From Streptomyces sp. 1331.2 (lineage in GTDB: Bacteria; Actinomycetota; Actinomycetes; Streptomycetales; Streptomycetaceae), in NCBI RefSeq assembly GCF_900199205.1, contig NZ_OBMJ01000002.1, forward strand, positions 186,001 through 250,000: a stretch of 64,000 bases of DNA. Direction: 5' to 3'. How positions within the stretch are numbered: position 1 is the stretch's first letter; each line of letters begins with the position of its first letter. Below are positions 43,972 to 52,981 of this stretch, one piece after another. Below the pieces are notes generated by a model. It was not told the DNA's origin. It saw nothing but the letters and a program-made list of their open reading frames with translations, and searched no databases. Both the position numbers and the translations under genes were made by a program.

Positions 43972-44315
43972 GGCCGCACCAGCAGGTGCGCCGGGTGCAC
44001 GAGCGTCCTGGCGCTCTCCACGATGCGTGCGACGGAGTGTGCCACCGCGCCGGTCACGACGAACAGGGCGGTGATGAGGATCCACCCGTCCCGCTCGTCC
44101 ACGGTGAGCTTGGCGGCGGGCGCGGGGAGCTCCGCATCGGGTGCGGGCGCGGCGTGCACCAGGTCCTTGGTGATCGCCACGACCCCCGACAGCGCGTGTA
44201 CGGCCGCGCCGGCGACGAGCGCCGCGGAACCCAGCACGAGCCAGTCGACACGTCCGAGCTCGTGGGGTCCGGGCCCGACGGCGGGTCGTGACACCTGGAG
44301 GTGGATGCCGGACAT
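43968..44315 (-). CDS. Small membrane protein coupled to the DUF2252 gene
   Basis: A 115-residue protein with two predicted membrane segments (about 23-43, VDWLVLGSAALVAGAAVHAL split, and 75-95, WILITALFVVTGAVAHSV). Start ATG at 44315 follows GAGGGAGATGAGACGG; an ATG at 44324 would place the Shine-Dalgarno too close. No family recognised. The ATGA overlap with DUF2252 suggests a partner relation. Confidence 0.65.
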   Translation of the reverse strand: MSGIHLQVSRPAVGPGPHELGRVDWLVLGSAALVAGAAVHALSGVVAITKDLVHAAPAPDAELPAPAAKLTVDERDGWILITALFVVTGAVAHSVARIVESARTLVHPAHLLVRP

Positions 44316-44604
44316 CCGTCTCATCTCCCTCGGTCGATGCGGTGGGACTTTCCCTCCCTTCCGACATTCACAGAGCACGGCCACGGCGGCATGGGCCGTC
44401 CGGCCCACACTTCGGGGGCCGGTCGACGAGAGGACCGTGCGTCACGAGAGCACTCCCGTGCGGGGTCGGGGCCGCAGGGCGGGGCCGTACGGACCATCGA
44501 CGCGGTCCGTGCGGCCCAGGACCGGCTGCGGAACCCGCTCCTACGGTGGACGTAGGGCTTCCGTTCCGAGGTGCTTCCGCCAGCCGAGTTCCCGGGCGGC
44601 CGCC

Positions 44605-44973
44605 ATGAAAGACGAAGACCTTTTCCGCACCAGGACCGTGGTGTCCCAGGACACCGCATCGCTGTCACTGGAAGGCGAGCTCGACATCGCGACGGCACCG
44701 CTTCTGCTGACCGCCGTCGGCCGGTCCGTGCGGGACCACCCGCAGCACCTGGATCTCGATGTCGCGGCCCTCGGATTCTGCGACGCCGCCGGTGTGCGAG
44801 CGCTCCTCCAGGCCCGCCGGGTCTGCCGAGCCCACGGGACGGAGTTCCGTCTCACCGGTGTCCGGCCGCGGTTCCACCGGATCCTCGCCATGCTCCGCGT
44901 CGCCGATCTCCTGGCGGGTCAAGCGTCGCCGCACGGGATCCCGAGGGTCGCCGTCTCCCCGGAGCCCCTCTGA
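44605..44973 (+). CDS. STAS-domain anti-sigma-factor antagonist-like protein
   Basis: A 122-residue protein with the STAS fold: ASLSLEGELDIATAPLL, LDLDVAALGFCDAAGVRALLQ, and a C-terminal helix. In anti-anti-sigma factors (SpoIIAA, BldG, RsbV) a Ser in D-S-S-G is phosphorylated; here the equivalent reads D-A-A-G, so the usual phosphorylation switch is missing. It could bind an anti-sigma kinase constitutively. Start ATG at 44605 has a weak site (GGGCGGCCGCC). Confidence 0.82.
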   Translation: MKDEDLFRTRTVVSQDTASLSLEGELDIATAPLLLTAVGRSVRDHPQHLDLDVAALGFCDAAGVRALLQARRVCRAHGTEFRLTGVRPRFHRILAMLRVADLLAGQASPHGIPRVAVSPEPL

Positions 44974-45211
44974 ACCCGAGCTCCCCTGTCCCCGTCCCCC
45001 CACAGGTCCGCCACGACTCATCAGTTCAAGCGCTCCGGATTCCGTCCAAGCCTGGGAGACGGGACGGCGTACGGCACCTCGGACGGCCTGCCGTTCGGCG
45101 AAACAGGCCGGAGCCTCGTCCGGACGGACCACCCCGGGGTGCCGGTCGCCGGGCTCTACGGGGCAATGGTGCTCAGCGGCGCCACGGCCGCGTGGAGCGC
45201 TGGGAGACCCG
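44974..45211. other. Intergenic or remnant region
   Basis: About 240 bp. An open frame reads GTSDGLPFGETGRS and PGVPVAGLYGAMVLSGATAAW, which may be a leftover coding piece, but I do not recognise it. Confidence 0.3.
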
Positions 45212-45717
45212 ATGAACGAGCCGCCGGGGCCTCCACGCGCGCGGGGGACGGGCGGGGCGGGCAACGGCGGCTCGCCGTCCGGGGCCAGGCGCCGCGCCGG
45301 GGCCGGGCGGATCGCCATGAGCACCGTCTCGGCGGTGCTGATCACGCCGCGATCGTCCTCGGCGTGGTGGTGGCGCTCGGCGCGTACCTGTCCGGGGCGG
45401 GACGGTCCCCCCGTGCCGTCCGCGGCGGGGCGGACGCCGCCGCGGACTCCGCGGCCCGCTGGGGCGCCGCCCACGGCGTGCGCACGGGGCGGGCCGGAAC
45501 CTGGACCCAGGCCCACCGCCGCTGGCTCGCCCTCGCGGCGCTGCTGGTCGTGGTCCCGGTGTTCGCCCTCTGGAACCACCCGACCGTGCTGACGGTCCTG
45601 CTGCTCGCCCTGGTGCTCCTCGCCGTGCTGGCCGTCCTCGCGCTGCTCGCCGCCTCCGGACGGGCCGCCACCACGGGGGAGCCTCCCGTGCCGGGTAGGC
45701 CGGGCCCCGGTGAGTGA
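45212..45717 (+). pseudogene. Small membrane protein, frameshifted
   Basis: ATG at 45212 follows GGGAGACCCG and starts MNEPPGPPRARG, running to STVSAVLIT; the continuation AAIVLGVVVALGAYLSG, then WLALAALLVVVPVFALWNHP and VLTVLLLALVLLAVLAVLALL lies in another frame to the stop at 45717. One missing base at about 45344-45349 (expected ACGGCCGCG) explains it. The intact product would have about 168 residues and three membrane helices. It overlaps the start of the antiporter gene by 8 bp, so it would be co-transcribed with it. Family not recognised. Confidence 0.55.
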
Positions 45718-47020
45718 CGCCACCTGGGCGGGGGTGGCGGTGGCCGGCGTCACCGGCGCGTACGCGCTCGCCTCGCGACGCCTGGCGAGCACCCCGGTGT
45801 CCGGCGCCATCGTGTTCACCGCGGCCGGCGTCCTGCTCGGCCCCCTCTGCCTCGACCTGATCAGCCTGGACACCGTGGGCGGGCCGCTCCTCACGCTCCT
45901 GGAAGCCGCACTGACGCTGGTGCTCTTCACCGACGCCATGGCCGTGCGTCCCCGAGAACTCCGCACCGGCGCCGCCCTGCCGGGTCGGCTGCTCGGGTTC
46001 GGCCTGGTACTCAGCATCGCGCTGGGCTGGCTGCTGGCCTGGCCCCTATTGCCCGGGCTCACCGTCTGGGAGCTCGCGCTGGTGGGCGCCGTCCTGGCGC
46101 CGACCGACGCGGCGCTCGGCACCAGCGCCATCGCCAACCCACGGGTGCCGGCCCTGGTCCGTCAAGGGCTGAACGTGGAGAGCGGCCTGAACGACGGCAT
46201 GGTGCTGCCGTTCTTCGTCCTGTTCCTGGCGGCCATCCCCGGCACGTCGTACGCCGAGGAGGGCGAGGCCGGGACGTTCTGGCGGGCCCTGCTGCTCAGC
46301 ACCGCCCTCGGTCTGGCGGTCGGAGGGGTCGGCGGCAGACTCCTGCGATGGTCGAGCGGACGGGGCTGGATCACGGGGGAGTGGCGGAGTCTCCACGTCC
46401 TGGCGGTCGCCGCGGCGTCCTACGGTCTTGCGGTAGCCACCCAGGGGAGCGGCTTCATCGCGGCCTGGGTGGCGGGGTTCGCCTTCGCGGCCGCCGAACG
46501 CAGTGTCGCCGCGGCACCGGTACCGGAGGACGACCGGAGCGCCGACCTCGCCGAGTACCTGGGAAGCCTGCTGGCCCTGCTCAGCCTCCTGGTCTTCGGC
46601 GCCGTGATCCTCGGTCCCACGCTGGAGCAGCTCGACTGGCGCATCGTCCTCTACGCCGTGCTCAGTCTCACCGTGGTCCGGATGGTCCCGGTCGCCCTCT
46701 CCCTCGCCGGGAGCGGGCTGAGGCTGCCCACCGTGGCCTACATCGGGTGGTTCGGGCCGCGCGGGCTCGCCTCGATCGTGCTCGGGCTGCTGGTCGTGGA
46801 GCAGCACGTTCCGGGGGTGGAGCTGATCGGACGGGTGGTCGCGGTCACCGTCGGCCTGAGCGTCCTTCTGCACGGGGTGACCGCCGTGACGCTCTCCGAC
46901 CGGTACGGGCGGTGGTACGAGCGGGCCGTCGCCCGGGAGCCGGGACTGAGGGAGGGCAGCGGTGCGCCGGCCGTCCGCCGGCGCCGCAGGTTCGACCTCA
47001 CCGGTCCGCCCGGGCGGTGA
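45710..47020 (+). CDS. Na+/H+ antiporter-type cation:proton antiporter (CPA1)
   Basis: A 436-residue protein with 12-13 membrane helices: TLVLFTDAMAVRPRELR, LVGAVLAPTDAALGTSA and NVESGLNDGMVLPFFVLFLA. The APTD and NVESGLNDG motifs hold the conserved Asp residues that bind cations. GTG start overlaps the stop of the preceding gene. It exports Na+ or K+ (or Li+) in exchange for protons. C-terminal tail is short and basic. Confidence 0.88.
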   Translation: MSDATWAGVAVAGVTGAYALASRRLASTPVSGAIVFTAAGVLLGPLCLDLISLDTVGGPLLTLLEAALTLVLFTDAMAVRPRELRTGAALPGRLLGFGLVLSIALGWLLAWPLLPGLTVWELALVGAVLAPTDAALGTSAIANPRVPALVRQGLNVESGLNDGMVLPFFVLFLAAIPGTSYAEEGEAGTFWRALLLSTALGLAVGGVGGRLLRWSSGRGWITGEWRSLHVLAVAAASYGLAVATQGSGFIAAWVAGFAFAAAERSVAAAPVPEDDRSADLAEYLGSLLALLSLLVFGAVILGPTLEQLDWRIVLYAVLSLTVVRMVPVALSLAGSGLRLPTVAYIGWFGPRGLASIVLGLLVVEQHVPGVELIGRVVAVTVGLSVLLHGVTAVTLSDRYGRWYERAVAREPGLREGSGAPAVRRRRRFDLTGPPGR

Positions 47021-47141
47021 GAGCCGCCGTCCGGAGGCTCGTCCCACCCGGTTGGTCCAGCCGACCGCGTCCACGCCCAGCCGGTGACCTGGGCCGTCGA
47101 CCTCAACGAATGACCGACGCAACCCACGTGGAAAGGCATGG

Positions 47142-48767
47142 ATGGCCATGACCCGTCCGAACATCCTGCTGATCGTCACCGACGAGGAGCGGGCCGCGAT
47201 CCCGCGTCCGCCGGGCTTCACTCTCCCCGCCAGGGAGCGGCTCGCCGAACGCGGCCACACCTTCGAGCGGTACTACACCGCCTCGGCCATGTGCAGCTCC
47301 GCGCGGTCCGTGATCTACACCGGGCAGCACCTGCCGCTGACCGAGATCTACGACAACGACAACATGCCCTACATCCGCCCGCTCGATCCGGATCTGGGCA
47401 CCCTCGGCACGATGCTGCGCCAGGCCGGCTACTACTGCACCTACCAGGGCAAGTGGCACCTGTCGAACGCCTACGTCACGCCGCAGAACCCCGGCCCGAC
47501 CACCGACGCCCTGGAACCCTACGGGTTCAGCGAGTTCAACGACTGGGGTGACATCGACGGCGGCGCCTGGGCCGGACTCAAGATCGACCCGGTGATCGCC
47601 GGCCAGGCCGTCAAATGGCTGCGCAACCGCGCGCCGGTCGTGGCACCCGACCAGCCCTGGTTCATGGCCGTCAACTTCGTCAACCCGCACGACGTCATGA
47701 GCTTCGACTACGGGGGCTCCCCCCAGGTCCGACTGCCCTTCGGACTCGCGCACGCCGTGGTGGCGCGCGCGGCCGCCGACATCCCGCTCTACCAGCGTCG
47801 TTGGGAATTCGACCTGCCCGCGAGCCTGCGCGACGACCTGTCCGCCGCGGCACCGGCGGTCTGCGAGTACGCCCGGATGCTCGACACCGTCTTCGGTCCC
47901 GTCGCCGACGACCGGCACTGGTACGACGGCCTCAACTTCTACCTCAACGCCATCCGGGACGTCGACCGCAGCATCGAACTCGTCCTCGACGCGCTGGAGG
48001 CCTCGGGCCAGGCCGACCGGACCGTGGTCGTCTTCACCTCGGACCACGGCGAGATGGCCGGGAGCCACAGCCTGCGCCAGAAGGGCAACCTGGTCTACGA
48101 CGAGAACTTCCACGTCCCGTTCCTGCTCTGCCACCCCGACGTCGCCGGCGGCGGCCGCACCGAGGCGCTCGCCTCCGCCGTCGACCTCGCGCCCACCCTC
48201 CTGGAGTTCGCCGGGCTCGACCGGGCGGCGACCGCCGACCGGTTCCCCGCCCTGCACGGCCACTCCCTCGCACCCGTGCTGGAGGGCAGGACGGTCCGCG
48301 AGGGAGTGCTCACCGCCGTCGAGTCGATCACCACGCTGGACGCCGGTTTCTGGTTCGAGTTCGCCGACCCGCAGGCCCCCGAGCGGATCCAGTCCGGTGC
48401 GCTCCGCCCGGACTGGAGCAAGCGCGGCTTCCTGCGCGGGTACCTGGACCAGCGGTACACCTTCGGCCGCTACTTCTCTCCGTTGAACCCCAACCGCCCC
48501 ACCTCCGTGGAAGAGCTCCACGAACAGAACGACGTGGTGCTCTACGACCGGGTGGAGGACCCCCACGAGATGCGCAACCTCGCCGCTGACCCCGCCAACC
48601 GCGACCTCGTCGCCCGCTGCAGTAGTCGGCTGGAGGACCTCATCAGCGCCGAGATCGGCACCGACACCCGCGCCTGGGTCACCGAACGCCCCCGGCTCCT
48701 CGGCTGGCCCACCTGGCACGGCGACACCGACCGGCCCGCGCCCGCCGGCGCCGCGGCCGGCCACTGA
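47142..48767 (+). CDS. Sulfatase-family hydrolase
   Basis: A 541-residue arylsulfatase-like protein without a signal peptide: NILLIVTDEERA near the start (metal-binding D), MCSSARSVIYTGQH with Cys at the formylglycine position (C-x-S-x-R, near residue 50), GKWHLS, and TSDHGEMAGSH (metal-binding D-H). Formylglycine would be made by an FGE enzyme, which is not in this window. It can act on sulfate or choline/phosphonate esters. ATG at 47142 has a weak site; a possible start at 47148 (MTRPN) is equally good. No partner genes are visible. Confidence 0.85.
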   Translation: MAMTRPNILLIVTDEERAAIPRPPGFTLPARERLAERGHTFERYYTASAMCSSARSVIYTGQHLPLTEIYDNDNMPYIRPLDPDLGTLGTMLRQAGYYCTYQGKWHLSNAYVTPQNPGPTTDALEPYGFSEFNDWGDIDGGAWAGLKIDPVIAGQAVKWLRNRAPVVAPDQPWFMAVNFVNPHDVMSFDYGGSPQVRLPFGLAHAVVARAAADIPLYQRRWEFDLPASLRDDLSAAAPAVCEYARMLDTVFGPVADDRHWYDGLNFYLNAIRDVDRSIELVLDALEASGQADRTVVVFTSDHGEMAGSHSLRQKGNLVYDENFHVPFLLCHPDVAGGGRTEALASAVDLAPTLLEFAGLDRAATADRFPALHGHSLAPVLEGRTVREGVLTAVESITTLDAGFWFEFADPQAPERIQSGALRPDWSKRGFLRGYLDQRYTFGRYFSPLNPNRPTSVEELHEQNDVVLYDRVEDPHEMRNLAADPANRDLVARCSSRLEDLISAEIGTDTRAWVTERPRLLGWPTWHGDTDRPAPAGAAAGH

Positions 48768-48966
48768 CCGCGGATCCCTCCGACTCATGAACAGGACACG
48801 CCCATGCACACGCCCGCAAGCCTCGCGGCCGACTACCCCGTGCTCACCATCTTCCGGACCACCTGCGCGCCCGCAGGCTCGTCCCGCGCGGCTGACCCGG
48901 TGCGCCGAACGGCGCGGACGCGCAGAATCGGTGGTGTCACCGCCCGCGCACCCCAGGGAGCAGGCC
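48768..48966. other. Spacer with a possible short N-terminal fragment
   Basis: An ATG at 48804 opens MHTPASLAADYPVLTIFRTT with good third-position GC bias for about 25 codons, then the bias weakens before the response regulator. It may be a broken gene start; not recognised. Confidence 0.25.
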
Positions 48967-49644
48967 ATGGACATGCCCCGGCCCGTACGGGTGTTCCTGC
49001 TGGACGACCACGAGGTGGTCCGCCGAGGCGTCCGCGACCTCCTGGAGGCCGAACCGGACATCGAGGTCGTCGGCGAGGCCGCCAGCTGCGCCCAGGCCCT
49101 GGCCCGGGTGCCGGCCCTGCGCCCGGACGTCGCCGTCCTCGACGTGCGGCTCCCGGACGGCGACGGGGTGACCGTCTGCCGGGACCTGCGCGACAAGATG
49201 CCCGAACTCGTCTGCCTGATGCTCACCTCCTTCGACGACGACGACGCCCTGCTCGACGCGATCATGGCCGGGGCCGCCGGCTACGTCCTGAAGCAGGTCA
49301 AGGGCGCCGACCTGGTCAGCGCGGTGCGTACGGTGGCCTCCGGGCAGTCCATGCTGGACCCGGCCACCACGCACAAGCTGATGGAGAGCCTGCGCCACCA
49401 CGAGGAGAGCGCGACCGACGCCGCCCTCGCCGGGCTCACTCCCCGCGAACGGGAGATCCTCGCCCTGGTCGGGGAGGGCAAGACGAACCGGCAGATCGGC
49501 CAGGAGCTCTACCTCGCCGAGAAGACGGTGAAGAACCACGTATCCCGGCTGCTCGCCAAACTCGGCGTCGAACGGCGCCTCCAGGCCGCCGTCCTCGCCG
49601 CGCACGCCGAACCCGATCCGCAGCACCACCAGCGCCCGCACTGA
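48967..49644 (+). CDS. NarL/DevR-type response regulator
   Basis: A 225-residue two-component regulator: receiver domain with acidic pair Asp13-Asp14, phosphoacceptor Asp59 in VAVLDVRLPDGDG, conserved Thr in LMLTSFDDDD and Lys in YVLKQVKGADL; LuxR-type HTH at about 155-215 (LTPREREILALVGEGKTNRQIGQEL in pieces, then VKNHVSRLLAKLG). The YVLKQVKG signature and downstream neighbours resemble DevR/DosR and Streptomyces OsdR, which respond to oxygen limitation. ATG at 48967 follows CAGGGAGCAGGCC. The cognate kinase is probably the DevS-like gene 1.4 kb away on the other strand. Confidence 0.88.
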   Translation: MDMPRPVRVFLLDDHEVVRRGVRDLLEAEPDIEVVGEAASCAQALARVPALRPDVAVLDVRLPDGDGVTVCRDLRDKMPELVCLMLTSFDDDDALLDAIMAGAAGYVLKQVKGADLVSAVRTVASGQSMLDPATTHKLMESLRHHEESATDAALAGLTPREREILALVGEGKTNRQIGQELYLAEKTVKNHVSRLLAKLGVERRLQAAVLAAHAEPDPQHHQRPH

Positions 49645-49770
49645 CCGGCCCGCGCTGAGCAGCCGGGCCCGAGTGGGCCCGGAGGTGGTGCCGAACGGCC
49701 CAAGCGGTACGCCGTCCCCCCGTCGCACGGTGGAGGTGTTCGACCTCCCGTCACGGCTGAGGAGACGGCG

Positions 49771-50064
49771 ATGCTGTACTGGAACGACGGCGGCATGAAC
49801 GGCTGGGGCATCGGCCTGATGACCGTGAGCATGCTGCTCTTCTGGGCGCTCGTGATCTTCGGCGTGGTCGCGCTGGTACGGCATCTGGGCCGGACGGCTC
49901 TGCACAGCCCGTCGGCCCCGGTACGTCCGGTGGCGCCTCCCCAGCGGAGCCCCGCGGAACAACTGCTCGCCGAACGCCTCGTCAGGGGCGAGACCGACCC
50001 TGACGAGTACCGGACCCGTCCGGACGTCCTGCGCGGCGGCGGTGAGCCGCCCGTCTCCGGCTGA
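49771..50064 (+). CDS. SHOCT-domain small membrane protein
   Basis: A 97-residue protein with one membrane helix (about 14-36, TVSMLLFWALVIFGVVALV) and a C-terminal SHOCT motif (AEQLLAERLVRGETDPDEY), with the typical short two-helix form. SHOCT tails are common and mediate oligomerisation. Start ATG at 49771 follows GGAGACGGCG. Confidence 0.82.
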   Translation: MLYWNDGGMNGWGIGLMTVSMLLFWALVIFGVVALVRHLGRTALHSPSAPVRPVAPPQRSPAEQLLAERLVRGETDPDEYRTRPDVLRGGGEPPVSG

Positions 50065-50095
50065 CTCCGACCGACCACGCACCCTGGAGGCGGTC

Positions 50096-51070
50096 ATGCC
50101 CACCCTCGCCCTCGACGCCCTGACCCTGGAGAAGCTCGTCTCCGCGGCGGTCGCGGCTCCCTCGATCCACAACAGCCAGCCCTGGCGCTTCCGGCTCCAG
50201 CCGGACACCTCCACCCTGGAGGTGTGGGCCGACCGCAGTCGGGCCGTCCCGGCTGCAGATCCCCGGGGCCGGGCACTGCACATCTCCGTCGGTACGGCCG
50301 TCCTCAACCTGCGGATCGCCGCCCGACACCTCGGCTGGGCACCCGAGGTCCGCCTGCTGCCCGACCCGGGCGAACCGGAGCTGTTCGCCACCGTCCGGCT
50401 GGACGCCCCGGCCGCCGCACGCACCCGGGGCATCGACAAGCTGTACGAGGCGATCTGGCACCGGCACTCCACCCGGACGCCCTTCACCGGCAAGCCGGTT
50501 CCGCAAGCCGTCCTCGACGAACTCGCCACCGCCGCCCGGTCCGAGGAAGCCCTGCTCCACCTGCCCGACCACGAGGAGACCGACCGACTCCTGCACCTCA
50601 CCGCCGAGGCCGAACGCCGCAACACCACCGACGAGGCCCAACGCACCGAGAGTCGCACCTGGATCCGCACCGGGGAGGCACCGCCCTACGGCATCCCGGT
50701 CGACGCGCTCGGACCCCAGGACGCCGCCGGCCACCTGCCCATGCGCGACTACTCCGCCATCCACGCCGCCGAGCACCAGGCGCCCGCCCCTTTCGAGAGG
50801 GAACCCCGCATCGCCGTCCTCGCCACCGAGCACGACACCCCGCAGGACTGGCTGCGCGCCGGCCTCGCCCTGGAACACGTCCTGCTCGCGGCCACCGTCC
50901 ACGGCGTCCGCGCCTCGCTGCTGCACCAGGCGATGGAGTGGCCGTACCTGCGCTGGGAGGCCCGCGACCCGCACCGCGGCCCCGGCCACGTCCAGATGCT
51001 GATCCGCCTCGGCTACGGCCCCGAGGGCGCGCCCACTCCCCGCCTGGCACCCGGCGACGTGCTGTCCTAG
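50096..51070 (+). CDS. Acg-family nitroreductase-like FMN protein
   Basis: A 324-residue protein of the nitroreductase fold like Mycobacterium Acg (Rv2032) and Rv3131: AAVAAPSIHNSQPWRF, WADRSRAVPAADPRGRALH, VGTAVLNLRIAARHLG and, later, GLALEHVLLAATVHGVRASL. In Acg the usual active site is blocked by a lid, so it may sequester FMN rather than reduce substrate. In mycobacteria these genes are DosR-regulated, which matches the DevRS-type regulators here. ATG at 50096 follows CTGGAGGCGGTC. Stop shares the CTAG with the convergent kinase stop. Confidence 0.85.
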   Translation: MPTLALDALTLEKLVSAAVAAPSIHNSQPWRFRLQPDTSTLEVWADRSRAVPAADPRGRALHISVGTAVLNLRIAARHLGWAPEVRLLPDPGEPELFATVRLDAPAAARTRGIDKLYEAIWHRHSTRTPFTGKPVPQAVLDELATAARSEEALLHLPDHEETDRLLHLTAEAERRNTTDEAQRTESRTWIRTGEAPPYGIPVDALGPQDAAGHLPMRDYSAIHAAEHQAPAPFEREPRIAVLATEHDTPQDWLRAGLALEHVLLAATVHGVRASLLHQAMEWPYLRWEARDPHRGPGHVQMLIRLGYGPEGAPTPRLAPGDVLS

Positions 51071-52782
51071 ACGCCTGGCAGCGGGACGCGCCACACCAGT
51101 TCGGTGCCGCCCTCCTGGCGCGCACGTGCGGCGAAGGTGCCGCCCAGGGCGGTGGCCCGGTCCGCGAGGTTGGCCAGGCCACTGCGGCGGCCGCCCTCGG
51201 GCAGGCCGACTCCGTCGTCGCTGACCGTCACGGTCAGCTCCTCGCCGGCGGTCACGGTGACGTCCACGGTCGAGGCCCGCGCGTGACGGGCGGCGTTGGA
51301 CAGCGCCTCCTCCAGGACGGCGATCACCGCGTCGGCGACCTCGGGAGGCACGGTGACGTCGAGCAGGCCGCTCATCCGCAGGGCCGGGGCGAAGCCGAGC
51401 GGACGGGCGGCGCGTTCGAGCACCTCGACGACGCGGGAACGCAGGCCGGCCGCTGCCGGGCCCTTCTCGCGCAGGCGCAGGCCGAAGATCGTGGCGCGGA
51501 TGGTCTTGGCGGTCTCGTCGAGGTCGTCGATCGCCCGCAGCACGCGGTCGGTCGCCTCCGGGTGCTCGATGAAGCGGGTCGCACCCTGGAGGGTCATGCC
51601 GGTGGCGAAGAGGCGTTGGATGGCCAGGTCGTGCAGGTCGCGGGCGATCCGGTCGCGTTCCTGCAACATTGCGATCTGCTCGGAGTCGCGGCGCCGCTCG
51701 GCCAGCTCCATGGCCACCGCCGCCTGGCCGGCGAAGCCGAGCAGCGGAACGGACTCGTCTTCCTCGAACAGTGGCGCACCGGCGGCCCTGGCCAGGAGGA
51801 GAACGCCGCGGATGCCGCGCTCGGCGGTACCGACCGGGACCGCGAGCGCCGGGCCGAGGCCGCGCCAGCGTGGTGGCCCGGCCGTGATCCGGGGATCGTG
51901 CTGGACATCGGGGCTCACCACGAGCCCGCCGGTGCGCAAGGCCGTCCCCATGAACGAGCCGTCGACCGGCAGCACGAGACCCCGGTGCTCGTCCTCGCCG
52001 AGGCCGACGGCGATCCGCACCTCCAACTCGCCGGCGCCGGGCAGCGGCATGGCGACGACCGCGAGGTCCGCACCGGCGATCTCGGTCGCGCGGGCGAGCA
52101 GCAGGTCCAGCACCTCCTGCTCCGCGCTGCCCGACAGCAGGCTGCTGGTGATCTCGGCGCTCGCCTGCAGCCAGCGCTGTCGCTGCCGGGCCCGGGCGTA
52201 GAGCCGGGCGTTGTCGATGGCCACCCCGGCGGCGACGGCCAGGGTGGCGAGGACGGACTCGTCCTCGGCGTCGAAGTCGCCCCCGCCCCGCCTCTCGGTC
52301 AGGTACAGGTTGCCGAACACCTTGCCGCGGATCCGGATCGGCACCCCCAGGAAGCTGCGCATCGGCGGGTGGTTGGCCGGGAAGCCGTAGGAGGCCGGGT
52401 GGTCGGAGATCCGGCTGAGCCGCAACGGCTCCGGGCGGCGGATCAGTTCCCCCAGGATGCCGTGGCCGGACGGAAGGTCGCCGATCAGCTTGACCTGGTC
52501 GTCGGTGACCCCGACCGGGATGAACTGGGACAGCCGCTGGTCCTCACCGATCACCCCGAGCGCGCCGTACTCCGCGTCCACCAGGGTGACCGCCGCCTCC
52601 ACGATGTGCTGGAGGGCCTGGGACAGCTCCAGATCACGCCCGACTGCCAGCACCGCCTCCAGCAGGTTGTGCACCCTGTCACGGGTCCCGCGAGCGGCGT
52701 CCAACCTGGCCTGCAGCTCGTCCAGCAGCTCGTCCAGCTGCAGCTTCGGAACGGGTGCGGAACCTTCCGACGCGCTGCCCAA
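51067..52782 (-). CDS. DevS-like sensor histidine kinase with two GAF domains
   Basis: A 571-residue kinase: two GAF domains (about 40-185 and 195-355, with SFLGVPIRIRGKVFGNLYLTE split), HisKA_3 H-box ERDRIARDLHDLAIQRLFATG in parts (His is the phospho-acceptor) and HATPase_c (VLEEALSNAARHA, DDGVGLPEGGRRSGLANL). No membrane segment, as in DevS/DosT, whose first GAF binds haem. The RDLHD and GAF pattern and the paired response regulator support a DevRS/OsdKR-like system. I chose the TTG at 52782 because AGGGAGG lies 5 bases upstream; a GTG at 52815 has a weak site. Confidence 0.86.
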   Translation of the reverse strand: MGSASEGSAPVPKLQLDELLDELQARLDAARGTRDRVHNLLEAVLAVGRDLELSQALQHIVEAAVTLVDAEYGALGVIGEDQRLSQFIPVGVTDDQVKLIGDLPSGHGILGELIRRPEPLRLSRISDHPASYGFPANHPPMRSFLGVPIRIRGKVFGNLYLTERRGGGDFDAEDESVLATLAVAAGVAIDNARLYARARQRQRWLQASAEITSSLLSGSAEQEVLDLLLARATEIAGADLAVVAMPLPGAGELEVRIAVGLGEDEHRGLVLPVDGSFMGTALRTGGLVVSPDVQHDPRITAGPPRWRGLGPALAVPVGTAERGIRGVLLLARAAGAPLFEEDESVPLLGFAGQAAVAMELAERRRDSEQIAMLQERDRIARDLHDLAIQRLFATGMTLQGATRFIEHPEATDRVLRAIDDLDETAKTIRATIFGLRLREKGPAAAGLRSRVVEVLERAARPLGFAPALRMSGLLDVTVPPEVADAVIAVLEEALSNAARHARASTVDVTVTAGEELTVTVSDDGVGLPEGGRRSGLANLADRATALGGTFAARARQEGGTELVWRVPLPGV

Positions 52783-52981
52783 GGGGTCCTCCCTGGCTCG
52801 CCCCCAATGGCCCACTCACCAGGGTAGGCACGCTCGTCACGGTGTGGCGGGTGCGAGAGGGGGTCCAACGGCCCACCCGGAGGATCCGCCGGACCCATGG
52901 CGACGGGCCCCGCCGCGCAGAACGCTGGAAGGGCGGACGGAATCGTCCCGGCTCCGCCGTCCGAGAGGAGCCACCACAGCC

